Both the position numbers and the translations under genes were made by a program. The notes under the pieces are model-generated. The model searched no databases and was not told the DNA's origin. It worked only from the letters and a program-made list of their open reading frames with translations. From Chamaecrista fasciculata (lineage: Eukaryota > Streptophyta > Magnoliopsida > Fabales > Fabaceae), in contig QANZ01015150.1 in NCBI GenBank assembly GCA_003254925.1, positions 217,106-281,105 of the forward strand: a DNA stretch of 64,000 nt. Direction: 5' to 3'. The stretch's first letter is position 1. Every line of letters starts with the position of its first letter. Shown here piece after piece: positions 13,052-22,249 of the stretch.

Positions 13052-14008
13052 CTAGTGAGATGCTGCTGCGACGGCTACGACCTGCTTTTGCGGCGGCGGT
13101 GGCGGAGGATGCATCGGAGCATCGTCGTAGAGGAATTTATGCAGAATCCGGTGGCTCTTGGCGACGACGTCGTTTTGCCATGCCTCCTCTGCTTCGTTTC
13201 CGGATTTGATAAACGCTTGTGTGGCGTCGAGACGGTACATATTTCGCTTCCACATGGAATGAAGACGATGAATCTTCTGAAGCTGACGATAAGCGAGAGA
13301 AGAATTGTTAGCTTTGATCTTGGCAATGGCAGCTTCTAGAAGCTTGTTCTTGGTTCTCTCATCGGCTCCAGAAGCCTCTGCTTGAAAATAGTGATGGAAT
13401 TCGGGTACTCCGATTGCTCTACGAATTCCGATGGAGTAATCTCCTTCCGGGTCGAAAAAGGGTCGGACCTCGTGGAGTTGACCCGATTGGATCATACGGT
13501 CGACCCGATCGGAGAGGAAGGAATCGAGTACGGGGATTGCAACATCGACCCAGAGAAAGCAGCAATCGAAGTGGAAGCGGTGGTGGAAGAGGGCTTCGAT
13601 GTAGGAATTGGAGCCGCCGGCGACGATGGGGAGGGAATCGCGGTGGATGATGGAGTGAATGGCGGAGGAGGCGTGGAGGGAGAAGTCGTCGGCGGTGAAA
13701 TTGGAGTTAGGATCGGCGATGCCAAGGAGGTGGTGAGGGACGCCGTGGCATTCGTCGTCGGTGACTTTGTTGGTGGTGATGTTGAGGCCTTTGTACACTT
13801 GCATTTTGTCGGAGTTGACGATCTCGGCGGGAGGGAACCGTGTGGCGAGGTCGATGGCCAGCTTGGATTTGCCGGTGCCGGTGGCGCCGATGATCACGAC
13901 CACTTTGTCTTTACGGTGGTGATGGAACAAGTTGTCCATGTTGAGGGCCCTTTGGAAATTCATTAGGGGCTGTACTTGTTCGAGGACAGAGAGGGAGATC
14001 ATATTCAT
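13052..14008 (-). CDS. IPT5: Adenylate isopentenyltransferase (IPT5-like), cytokinin biosynthesis
   Basis: Transfers the isopentenyl group of DMAPP to ATP/ADP, the first step of isoprenoid cytokinin synthesis; plant members are mostly plastidic. A single exon encodes 318 residues from the ATG at 14008; open frame upstream of that begins only with non-ATG codons. A second in-frame ATG lies at 14002. Visible are the P-loop GATGTGKS (residues 41-48), the family blocks FPPAEIVNSDKMQVYKGL, TNKVT, GVPHHLLG, GGSNSYIEAL, CCFLWVDV, and the C-terminal IRRAIGVPEF and AYRQLQKI motifs. The Pro-rich end finishing VAVAAASH resembles IPT5 more than IPT3, so the symbol is a best match. The middle is a few residues shorter than Arabidopsis IPT5. 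Antisense open frames of up to 194 codons over this locus are shadows of the GC-rich coding sequence. Confidence 0.94.
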   Translation of the reverse strand: MNMISLSVLEQVQPLMNFQRALNMDNLFHHHRKDKVVVIIGATGTGKSKLAIDLATRFPPAEIVNSDKMQVYKGLNITTNKVTDDECHGVPHHLLGIADPNSNFTADDFSLHASSAIHSIIHRDSLPIVAGGSNSYIEALFHHRFHFDCCFLWVDVAIPVLDSFLSDRVDRMIQSGQLHEVRPFFDPEGDYSIGIRRAIGVPEFHHYFQAEASGADERTKNKLLEAAIAKIKANNSSLAYRQLQKIHRLHSMWKRNMYRLDATQAFIKSGNEAEEAWQNDVVAKSHRILHKFLYDDAPMHPPPPPPQKQVVAVAAASH

Positions 14009-14038
14009 TTTTGTTTTTTTATTAAGTCGCCAAAACAC

Positions 14039-14269
14039 CTGCACAGTTCACCGTACCAACACATTTTTTTTAATTTTCAATAGCAATGGCAGAACAAAAC
14101 AAAACCAGCTCATGTGGGTATTAAATTAAGTTTTCAAAACATTTAGCTGAAAACAGGGGACAATCACTATGTAATTAAGAAAACAGAGTAGGAGTGTGTG
14201 GCAGACGTATTTAATTTACATGGAGCATGGCAGTTAATTTATGTTATATTTGGAATTGATAATACGTAC
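14039..14269 (-). other. Probable 5' UTR intron of the IPT gene
   Basis: On the minus strand a strong donor CACACAG|GTACGT (exon end 14270) is followed 231 bp later by an acceptor ..GTGCAG (AG at 14040-14039), 30 bp before the start codon. A TATA box lies about 260 bp upstream of the donor, which makes a spliced leader plausible. Inferred from splice signals only. Confidence 0.5.
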
Positions 14270-14332
14270 CTGTGTGTTTAAAGAGTGAGTGATGAGGTGT
14301 GTGAATTGAAGCAGGGAATGATGAATCTTATC

Positions 14333-14353
14333 TTATAAGTAGCAAACACACAT
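14333..14353 (-). other. Six-codon upstream ORF in the IPT leader
   Basis: In the inferred first leader exon the only ATG opens a frame of six codons (MCVCYL) and then TAA. If the leader is transcribed as inferred, it could reduce translation of the main frame. Confidence 0.35.
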
Positions 14354-14528
14354 ACAAGTAGAGAAGATTTAATGAAAGGATAATAGAAGAAGATAATGAG
14401 GGAAGGAATTATATATATACAAGTGATTAGTGATGTGAAATGGGAGATGGATGAAGAAGGAGTGAATAGAGATGGGTGATGAATGATGAATGATGAGATG
14501 AGTCGAGAGAGAAACGAGGAAGCCACGC

Positions 14529-14574
14529 CTATTTATACTGGTAGAACCTCAACAAACAATCACGCTGCCACGTG
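14529..14574 (-). promoter_or_regulatory. IPT core promoter: TATA box and G-box
   Basis: Reading the minus strand, a perfect G-box CACGTG (14569-14574) lies about 32 bp upstream of TATAAATA (14530-14537). The spacing and orientation match a promoter for the IPT gene. Confidence 0.6.
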
Positions 14575-14639
14575 TGCACCATATGGATTGGGTATTTGAG
14601 TCAATATAAATACGGAAATACCCCACCTCCGGCCTCCAC

Positions 14640-16680
14640 CTTGCTCCTCCCTCCGCCTTCACTTTCTATTGCTACAAAAAAAAAATTTAATATATTTTAT
14701 TGTAAAAAAAAAAAATAGTTGAGAGGTAGCATCCCAATCTAAAGTTAGGATAGACTTCCGGCTCATAAAACTTAAAAAGATTCTTAGATCACTAGAAATT
14801 AAATCCAAACCATTCAGTTCTTATGGCTATATATAAAGGTCATATATAAGGTTATTAATTGAGTCAAACCTTATTGATTTTTTTTTATAATATTTTCATG
14901 AGCATACTTTCGACTTAAGAATTTAAGAGTATTTCATTTTTAAATTAAGATATTAAAAGTATTATTTTCTATTTATATTTTTTTTACTAATTTTTATTTT
15001 TATTTATTTACTGTTAAATTTATTTTCTAAGTTTTATATTTTAATAATTTTATTCTTTGTTTTAATTTTAATTAAATATTAATGATAGATTTTATTTGAC
15101 TTATATATCATATATAATATAAAATTAATAACAAAAATTCAAATTTTAATAAAAAGATAAAATCGATCAAAATATAAATTTTTTTTAAAAAAATTGACGA
15201 TAAATAAATTAATAAAAAGATAATGTTAATCTATTAAATAAATTAATAAAAATTGACGATAAATAAATATTAAAGATAAAATTGAAAATAATGCCAAATT
15301 TGGAAACAAAAATAATATTTTTTCCAGTTAAATTTTTAGACCCTTGACAATAAATTAAAGATAGAAATTTTTAGCAATTGATTACTCTCCACTTGGTTTG
15401 TTAAAAACTCTAATATACATGAATATATAATTTGAGGAACCAAAAAAAAAAGGGTTGCGGTACGTGGAGAGTTAAGTAAGCAAAATTACCATAATGCTTG
15501 TGCGTGAAAGTGAAGATTAAGGAGGTGAAGAATTGGAATCCAAATCCATGGTGGTACTGGATGCCGTACAAAAAGTGCAATAGTATAGTAGCTATTACTC
15601 ACTCAATGATCATTGATCGCTCACAAACAATCAAATTAAACTAAAGTCGTTTATGTACAAATATATATTATGGTTTCCTAAACATCCCAAACCAACTTGC
15701 CACATCCTCCTTATTTTGTTCCTCTTTTTCTACTTGGGTACTTTGGATGGTACGTACCATCCTCCACAATCACATTTTTTCTTTCCCTAATTAATTATTT
15801 CTGAAATTTTTTATTCCAATTCTCCCAAATATCAATCCTACGAGAATACTCCACATATGAATCTTACTGTCCTCCCCCCATCAAAATTAGCCTTGTTAAT
15901 TATACTGCAATTATCACTACCGTATTAACTATTTATCTCCTTTTTTCCCATAACAAACCCAACCTAGCTACTACACTCATGTCTTGTCAGTTGTCACTGC
16001 AATTTTAATTTACAGTGGTTTGATTCAAATCAAACTAATTATATCCTTTAAATTATTATTTAAAACTTAATTAACAATCTATTGTATATCAACAGAATGT
16101 ATATGCCTTTCTTGTTCAGTCCAAATAGTATGCAAATGCAAGTGTACTGCTACAAAAGTCGATTGGCCCAGCTCTTATATTCTGGAGAACCTATAATAAG
16201 TACTTTAACCTTGTATAAGTGTACACGTATATTGCCATGATGTCCAGGGTTGGGTTTTGTTAATTTTTTTCCCCCAAAGGGATGTGCAGGTTAGCAATAA
16301 CTAATTAATTGACTACAAAATGTTTTTTTTTTTCTAAAGGAAGAAAAAAAAAGTTAGAAATGACGATAAACTTCCCCGTATGGCTTTGTGATTTTGGTCG
16401 CAGAGTTAAAAGGCTATATATAGCATGCTTTTTCCAGTGGTAGGGGAAGGTGGGAAGGTAAGGTCAATGTCAATGGGTGACTTTAGGTAGTTAGGTACTT
16501 ATTGTTTGACCCTTCAAACTTTTCTGCAAATTAAATACCTCTTCGCAATATATAAAAAATGCAATCTTAAATTAATTAGTGCAATTCATTAAGGTATTAG
16601 TTAAGGATTATTATTATATATTTCAAAAATTAAAATATGTGTTTTTATTTTCTTAAAAAAAGTTTATTAGTCATAACCAA
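14640..16680. other. AT-rich intergenic DNA, no gene seen
   Basis: Low-complexity AT-rich sequence, with no long open frame, tRNA-like structure or clear transposon ends. Confidence 0.5.
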
Positions 16681-16682
16681 GG

Positions 16683-17150
16683 TTATCAAAACCGGACCGG
16701 CTATTGAACCGGCCGAAGGAGGGGTTCAAGGTTCAATAGTTCAACCGGGGTCGAACCGTTGATAAATAAATAAATTAAAAATAATAAAAAAACTATATAT
16801 GATAAAATTTTAATTCAAATATTCATAATTAGGTTACAAAATACAATTATAACATTAATATATTAATACAATTTTCATAAATTAACATGAATTAATATAG
16901 GGATAATCAATTTTCATAATGTTCACAATATAATATCATCAAGTGACATTTTATGATCACTTTCTCTATCAAATTTTGGTTCATAATCAACATTCTCTAA
17001 TATTTGACCCATAATTATAAAAAAAGACCAAAAAAAAGAAAAAAAAAATGAACCAGGACCGGTTCAACCGGTTTGCCTCCGGTTCAGGCCGGTTTTTGGC
17101 CGGTTATTAAACCGACTCGGACCGGCCGGTCCAGTCCGGTTTTAATAACT
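16683..17150. mobile_element. CCGG-rich terminal-inverted-repeat MITE
   Basis: The left end GGTTATCAAAACCGGACCGG is matched in inverted form by the right end, CCAGTCCGGTTTTAATAACT. Both ends carry further ACCGG/GAACCGG blocks; the core of about 250 bp is AT-rich. No convincing target duplication is visible. The right end stops exactly before the ATG of the viral ORF at 17151, so the open frame runs back into the element and gains 26 spurious residues. Confidence 0.65.
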
Positions 17151-18323
17151 ATGGTTTCTTCACCCCCTGCTCAAACCCAGAAAGAAAACACTCAGATATC
17201 TTCACCATCATCAAATGTATCTAAGTATTTCCAGAAACCTTTTTCTTTACCCATAGAAATCGTTGAAGCAGAATTTGGTCCTTCTAATTCATCTCCCAGA
17301 ACTATAGCCAATAGTATTTTTCCTTTCCAGATGCAATTCATACCAGAAGGCTTTAAAACCAGAAAATGGTATGAAGCAATTTTGGTAGACACCAACTCCA
17401 TAGAACTTACCCATCAGAATCATAAGTCCGAAAAATTCCTTTGTCCCACAGAAGAACAAATTGTTTTTTCTAAATTTAAAATTTTACAAGTCCTTACAGT
17501 AGCAGATTGGAATGCACATGTTCTGCATCCCAAAAGCTTTTCTATTCAGATGACCCCTCCTACCTATACCTACATAGACTATAAGAATGCCTGGTTTTAT
17601 TTTCTTCTTCTTCGACCAGGTACAGAACATTCTTGGTTTATTTGGTTTCGAAAATCCATTGATAAATTCCCTGCTTGGTTTATCAAATGGTTTTATTATT
17701 TTGGCATAACCTCAGATATTTTTCCTCCCTTCGCATTATCAGCTTTAGAATACTTTAGAAAAAATACAAATTATCCTGAAGGAACTCATCTCCTTCAATT
17801 TGTTTTAAATTTTGGAATAACATGGGCCTTTCATTGGGACTATGGTTTTTCCACAGAATTACCTTCCTCTTCCCCTAGAACTCTATCCAGAAATTTATTC
17901 ATTAAATGGTGGAATAAATTTAATCCACAGATTCTTGCCCCAGAAAAGATTCGTCTTTGGATTAACCAAAATTCAAATTCGTTTTATATTGTCTCTTCTC
18001 AGACGCAAACTATAGAACAGTCTAAGTTTCTTTTGAGAAAATCACAGAAATTAGCCCAGCTAGCTCAGGCTACTTCAGAAGCCGAATGGGATCAGATTTG
18101 GAACTCTGTTCATCCCTCAGAAAAGAAACAAAATTATTGTTCCCCAACAAATAAGGAAGCATCTCATTCAGAAGCATCATCCACCAATTCTCCTGATCCA
18201 GAAATAGATGACGATAAGAATTACTTTGCAGACTTTTTTGCCCCCGGGAATAGGGTGTCAGACAGCTCTCCTACTTTTGGCCATGATTCAGAAAGCATGA
18301 GACACCTATCTCAGTTTGATTAA
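17151..18323 (+). CDS. Pararetroviral accessory ORF of unknown function
   Basis: An open frame of 390 residues from the ATG at 17151. An in-frame extension back to 17073 lies inside the neighbouring MITE and is not original. The protein is rich in aromatic residues in its middle (YFLLLRPG, WFIWF, FPAWFIKWFYYFG), and Ser/Thr/Pro-rich at the N terminus. The C-terminal part has a Gln/Ala/Glu helix-like stretch and an acidic Ser-rich tail. I recall similar proteins lying beside caulimovirid-derived polyproteins in plant genomes, but know of no assigned function. It sits upstream of the 35S-like promoter, which is where the last ORF of the circular viral genome would be. It is uninterrupted, although its neighbours are broken. 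Confidence 0.7.
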   Translation: MVSSPPAQTQKENTQISSPSSNVSKYFQKPFSLPIEIVEAEFGPSNSSPRTIANSIFPFQMQFIPEGFKTRKWYEAILVDTNSIELTHQNHKSEKFLCPTEEQIVFSKFKILQVLTVADWNAHVLHPKSFSIQMTPPTYTYIDYKNAWFYFLLLRPGTEHSWFIWFRKSIDKFPAWFIKWFYYFGITSDIFPPFALSALEYFRKNTNYPEGTHLLQFVLNFGITWAFHWDYGFSTELPSSSPRTLSRNLFIKWWNKFNPQILAPEKIRLWINQNSNSFYIVSSQTQTIEQSKFLLRKSQKLAQLAQATSEAEWDQIWNSVHPSEKKQNYCSPTNKEASHSEASSTNSPDPEIDDDKNYFADFFAPGNRVSDSSPTFGHDSESMRHLSQFD

Positions 18324-18429
18324 ACCGACACTTCAGTAAGTAGACAGCAAGCATCTCTTTTCATAAAGCAGCCTTTTACTTTTTCTTTTCTCAAGATAAG
18401 ATGCAATATGTTTGTAATTTACTTTTCAG

Positions 18430-18500
18430 ATTCGAATGTGTCTTAAGTCCGCGGACTTCAATGCTTTGAAATCCGTCAGAGGACTATATATGTTGTTTGA
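18430..18500 (+). promoter_or_regulatory. 35S-like pararetroviral promoter
   Basis: GACTTCAATGCTTTG (18455-18469) precedes a TATA box CTATATATG (18484-18492), about 430 bp upstream of the primer binding site. The downstream leader contains TCTCTGTAAG and CTCTTGTAAG repeats. Location and spacing fit the pregenomic RNA promoter of caulimovirids. Activity cannot be judged. Confidence 0.6.
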
Positions 18501-18670
18501 AGTGTTTGTTGTAAGGCATTCGAAAATCAGTGTGTGAACAATAGTGTGAGAAAAGTGTGCAAGAATTCTCTGTAAGCCTACTATCTCTTGTAAGTCTTTC
18601 AATATATATAAAAATATCTATTTCTATTTTATGAGTAGTTATAAATTTTATATTAAGCAAGAACTTCATC

Positions 18671-18910
18671 ATGTTAATAGTTATATCAAAAAAATTTTGG
18701 CAAGATATAGAACTTTTATCTAAAGTTTTACTTAAAAACGAAATTTCATATATAGAAGGAAATTATTTTATTATAGATATATCGCCTAATTTGCAAATAC
18801 ATCATAAGAAAATAAAAGATCGTTTAGAAAGTTTAATTGGTGCAAAAAATTATTATAGCATATTTTCTGGTAAACTGTTAACTACTTTATCTTTATTATC
18901 TCGAGTTTAA
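18671..18910 (+). other. Small leader ORF of the pararetrovirus, doubtful
   Basis: 79 codons from an ATG, with no recognisable domain, lying between the TATA box and the primer binding site. Caulimovirid leaders commonly hold short upstream ORFs; this may be one or may be chance in AT-rich DNA. Confidence 0.3.
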
Positions 18911-18916
18911 ACCCTA

Positions 18917-18932
18917 TGGTATCAGAGCCATG
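18917..18932 (+). other. tRNA-Met primer binding site
   Basis: TGGTATCAGAGCCATG is the canonical complement to the 3' end of plant initiator tRNA-Met, which primes minus-strand synthesis in caulimovirids (and in many Copia retrotransposons). No LTR border precedes it, and it is followed by the movement-protein ORF, which favours a pararetrovirus. Confidence 0.85.
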
Positions 18933-19124
18933 TTTTTTAAATTAACTGGCATATTTTTCGATAACTCTATTTTTCATTAAGTTAGGCCGTGCTAGCGTTG
19001 GTCAGCCGTGTTGTAACTCGTTGGTCAGCCCGTGTGAGTCGTGTGAGGCGTGTTAGGGTGGTCCCGAGGCGGTGGTCCCGATAGACAGTCTTAGCTGAGT
19101 AAGAGATATAGATTTATTGAAAAA

Positions 19125-19493
19125 ATGTCTAAGTTAGTTAAAAAGCTTAGTTCTTTATCATTAGGAAAAGAAGTTGTTAGAGTACCTTCTACCTCATCTT
19201 CTTCTTTAATTTCAAAAACCCAGAATCAAGATATAGTTAACAATTCAGAATTAGTAATAAGTGAAATAGAAAATAGATTAGCAGTCTGGGATATGCCTAG
19301 AATCCCCAGTAAAGAAGTTTATAGACAATCTACTTTTAATTTCATGAGTAAAGATATCTGTAGAACGATAGAGTCCACTCATTCAATGAGCGGAGCTCAA
19401 GAAAATCTTTATTTATTAGATAAACATATGATAGATCAGCATAGAAAAGAACATTTTAAGTATTTGCATGTAGGATTAATTCAAGTCGCTGTA
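19125..19493 (+). pseudogene. Truncated movement-protein N terminus (pararetrovirus)
   Basis: Starts at an ATG about 190 bp after the primer binding site and stays open for roughly 120 viral residues, ending in the 30K-superfamily-like motif HVGLIQVAV. At about 19490-19493 the sequence switches into the inverted 3' end of the coat-protein copy, adding a few unrelated codons before a stop at 19515-19517. The remainder of the movement protein exists only on the opposite strand downstream. Confidence 0.7.
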
Positions 19494-21579
19494 TATCATC
19501 TATATCTAATAAATTAATCTTCTTTAAAACTTTGCAATCTTTAGATATATGTCCAAAACGACCACATTTAAAACAAGTGATATTTGATGAAAATTTCTTT
19601 CTATCCTTATTCCTTTTAGGATTATAAGAACGTTTTCTAGAATTTGAAAAAATTTTCTGTTTATAAAACCTTTTTCTAAAAGTCTGAGGTTTTGTAAACC
19701 TTCTCTTTCTTTTTTGGGAAGAAGGAGCTTGGATTTTTTCGTAGCCATATTGCTGACAAAAACTTCCAAGTTCTTTTCTGTTATCTAAAGATTCTCTGTG
19801 TAGTTTTGATTGTAACTTTAAATCATTACACAAAGATAATCCTTCTGTTGTAACTAAATCAATTAACTGACTATAAGAAAAATTATTATAAGAAATAGTA
19901 TTACTGTCTATTTTTCTTCTAATAGCTTCCCTCACCCTTTCTGCAAAGAGTTTAGGTAAACTTGCTATAAAATGTTCTTTCCAAAAATCCTGAGAACAAT
20001 CTGGTCTCATAAAAACTTTTGTTAAAAACATATCTTTGTACCATCTGAAATCTGGCATAGTTGGACAACGTAAATTCATTAACTGTTCTGAAATTCGTTC
20101 TTGTGAATTATCGGGATCACCCACAAAATGTTTAGTGATAGCCCAAACTAGTGTTGCTACAGCATCTTGGACAATTACTTGTCCTTCTTGCTTAATAGCT
20201 TCTAAGACTGTATTCTTATCTGTATTGGTAAGATAGTTGTCCCACCAACCTTTTAACAGTCCTGTAAAGCCTGCTGCTATCATAGTAGCAATGGCTTTAT
20301 CATTATTGTTATGAACTTTACATGCTGAAGCATATATAGTCATATTCTGCAACATATCTAAAATCTGATATTCTGACTTACCATCTAAATTCCATTCTAT
20401 AATATCTTTACCAGTGTAACTAGTAGTATAATCCATGCCTTTTTTTTCAAACTGAGTATCAGGATATGTAGGTCGTGGATAATAATTTCTAGTTCTGGCA
20501 AAAGATGTAGATGTATTTTTCTTAAAATCTATTTTTTCTATAAAATTATCTTCAGTACTACTTTCATATTGACTTAAAACATTAACTGACTTATTCTTAA
20601 CATCTAACTTATTAAATTTTTCTATTATCTCTGAAAGTAAAGCATCTTTATTTCTTCCTAATTTAATCTGTTTACAGTCATCATCAGATAAAACTGAAAA
20701 CTTAAAACTAGGTTTCTGCAAAGAAGAAGATGCAATAGAAGAAGATAAACTATGTGATGTATTTCTAAATTCTAAATTACTCTGCATATGTTCTGGTTTA
20801 TTTAAAACATTTTCGATTTTGTTCATTTGCTGAGACATAGTATTCAAAGTGATATTTGGAAAATTATTCTGAGAAACTACTTTCGAAATATCCATTTTTG
20901 ATACTGGAACATCCTTTAAAGGTTGTTTATCTTCAACAACTTTTATAGGAGTAGCATCAACAAACGAACTTCCTATTTGTAATTTTAAGTTCTCAAATGG
21001 CGGATGAATAGATTCTATTTTATCACCCTTTTCAGTTTCCCAACTGGTGGTAACTTTACTAATGGCATTTACTGATGAAATAAAAGGATTTTCTATATGA
21101 TTTTCTATGCAAAACATATCAAACCATTCAAAAAAGAAAACATGTTCTTTTATTTTTAGTAAATAATCATAAAATTTTTGAAGCCATTCAGACTTCTGTT
21201 CTGAAGAAAAGGTAGTAAAATACCATTTTCTTCGTTCCTTATTTTTATCTGACATAAGATCTCTTTTTAAAAATTCTTTATTAATTTCAAATTCTTTATT
21301 CAAGACCATTATTTGAGAATGAGTTTGAGAATAACTCTCCGACTTTTCTTCATATACTGGTTCAGGAATAATAGGTTTGAAATTAACACCTGCTAAATCA
21401 AAATGTAAAGTAGAATTAGAATCTACAGATCTTCTAGATGTAGACTCTTCTTTCTGATTTTGAAAATTTTTTGAAGAAAAAGATCGTTGCATTCTAAGTT
21501 TAACATTACCTTCTAAGTCTACTTCAAAATTATCTAGAATATTACTCTCTATTCTGGGTGGAGAGCAAATCTGTTTCAA
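19456..21579 (-). CDS. Pararetroviral coat-protein-like ORF with zinc knuckle
   Basis: A long uninterrupted frame of about 700 residues on the minus strand. It has no ATG at its 5' edge (first ATG at 21492) because it is the in-frame continuation of the polyprotein from the movement protein. A single TAG at 21594-21592 separates it from the upstream fragment. The N-terminal third is charged and low-complexity. The central part (KGWWDNYL, FVGDP) matches the capsid region of caulimovirid polyproteins, and a basic stretch precedes the CCHC knuckle CFKCGRFGHISKDC near the end. The viral sequence stops after IDDIQ at about 19493; the last dozen codons are read from the inverted arm. Protease and reverse transcriptase, which should follow, are missing. 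Confidence 0.75.
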   Translation of the reverse strand: MKQICSPPRIESNILDNFEVDLEGNVKLRMQRSFSSKNFQNQKEESTSRRSVDSNSTLHFDLAGVNFKPIIPEPVYEEKSESYSQTHSQIMVLNKEFEINKEFLKRDLMSDKNKERRKWYFTTFSSEQKSEWLQKFYDYLLKIKEHVFFFEWFDMFCIENHIENPFISSVNAISKVTTSWETEKGDKIESIHPPFENLKLQIGSSFVDATPIKVVEDKQPLKDVPVSKMDISKVVSQNNFPNITLNTMSQQMNKIENVLNKPEHMQSNLEFRNTSHSLSSSIASSSLQKPSFKFSVLSDDDCKQIKLGRNKDALLSEIIEKFNKLDVKNKSVNVLSQYESSTEDNFIEKIDFKKNTSTSFARTRNYYPRPTYPDTQFEKKGMDYTTSYTGKDIIEWNLDGKSEYQILDMLQNMTIYASACKVHNNNDKAIATMIAAGFTGLLKGWWDNYLTNTDKNTVLEAIKQEGQVIVQDAVATLVWAITKHFVGDPDNSQERISEQLMNLRCPTMPDFRWYKDMFLTKVFMRPDCSQDFWKEHFIASLPKLFAERVREAIRRKIDSNTISYNNFSYSQLIDLVTTEGLSLCNDLKLQSKLHRESLDNRKELGSFCQQYGYEKIQAPSSQKRKRRFTKPQTFRKRFYKQKIFSNSRKRSYNPKRNKDRKKFSSNITCFKCGRFGHISKDCKVLKKINLLDIDDIQRLELILHANT

Positions 21580-21591
21580 ATTCCATTCTTT

Positions 21592-22207
21592 CTATAAAGA
21601 GGCAATTTTATCAGCGTGTTTAATTAATTTTGGGGTATGAACCTTTGAACGCTGTAAATTTGCTTCTAACAAAATTGTTTCGTTTTTAGGCGAAACTTGT
21701 TTAATTCCTATGTTTAAACATGTATGCAATAATTTATAATGAATTCTATAAATAACAGCTAAATGTTCTGATTCGGCACGAAAAATGCCTTCTTTCGTTA
21801 CTATGTACAAAATTTAAGAATTCTCTATTCTTAGTATACTTAAACCAAGAGGTAAATCTGGGAAAACATTAAAATAAATCGGTCCATCACATAAATTTGA
21901 TTCTGTTATGGCAATCAAAGAATCATTAAAATTAAGAGCATTTCTATCACACAAAAACAAGTAAAACTGGATGATCTATTCCTAGTCGATGTAAGGGTTT
22001 TACAGCGACTTGAATTAATCCTACATGCAAATACTTAAAATGTTATTTTCTATGCTGATCTATCTATCATCTGTTTATCTAATAAATAAAGATTTTCTTG
22101 AGCTCCACTCATTGAATGAGTGGACTGTATCGTTCTACAGACATCTTTACTCATGAAATTAAAAGTAGACTGTCTATAAACTTCTTTACTGGGGATTCTA
22201 GGCATAT
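21592..22207 (-). pseudogene. Broken movement-protein remnant (pararetrovirus)
   Basis: Minus-strand copy of the movement-protein region. It begins at about 22207 inside the segment shared with 19291-19493. It shows several stops and frame changes between 22150 and 21810, then a 72-codon open piece (21810-21592) that ends at one TAG in frame with the coat-protein ORF. 30K-type motifs can still be seen in separate frames. Its 5' end is cut at 22207, where unrelated DNA starts. Confidence 0.65.
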
Positions 22208-22249
22208 AGTTAAAAATAGAATAGATATTTTAAATAAGAAGTTTGAAAC

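Larger units (their letters stand above)
17151..22207. mobile_element. Rearranged endogenous pararetrovirus (Caulimoviridae-like)
   Basis: On the plus strand the order is accessory ORF, 35S-like promoter, leader, tRNA-Met primer binding site and the N-terminal part of a movement-protein ORF. This is the circular order expected across the origin of a plant pararetrovirus genome. From about 19493 to 22207 the same genome continues in inverted orientation with the movement protein remainder and coat protein. Protease, reverse transcriptase and RNase H are absent, and the movement-protein part is broken by stops, so it is defective. The layout (polyprotein plus a separate downstream ORF) recalls endogenous florendoviruses, but the genus is an inference. 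Confidence 0.82.
19291..22207. repeat. Inverted repeat arms of the viral rearrangement
   Basis: Arms at 19291-19493 (plus) and 22001-22207 (minus) are near-identical copies of the same movement-protein stretch with small indels, enclosing about 2.5 kb. They show that two viral copies, or parts of one concatemer, joined head-to-head. Confidence 0.8.

Noticed and set aside
13382-13966. 194-codon plus-strand open frame and other frames antisense to the IPT gene
   Set aside because: They mirror the GC-rich IPT coding sequence, are low-complexity Gly/Val/Asp-rich, and lack domains.
18917-22207. Interpretation as a Copia LTR retrotransposon because of the tRNA-Met primer site
   Set aside because: No LTR borders, integrase or Copia gag were seen; movement-protein-like and caulimovirid-like coat sequences are present.
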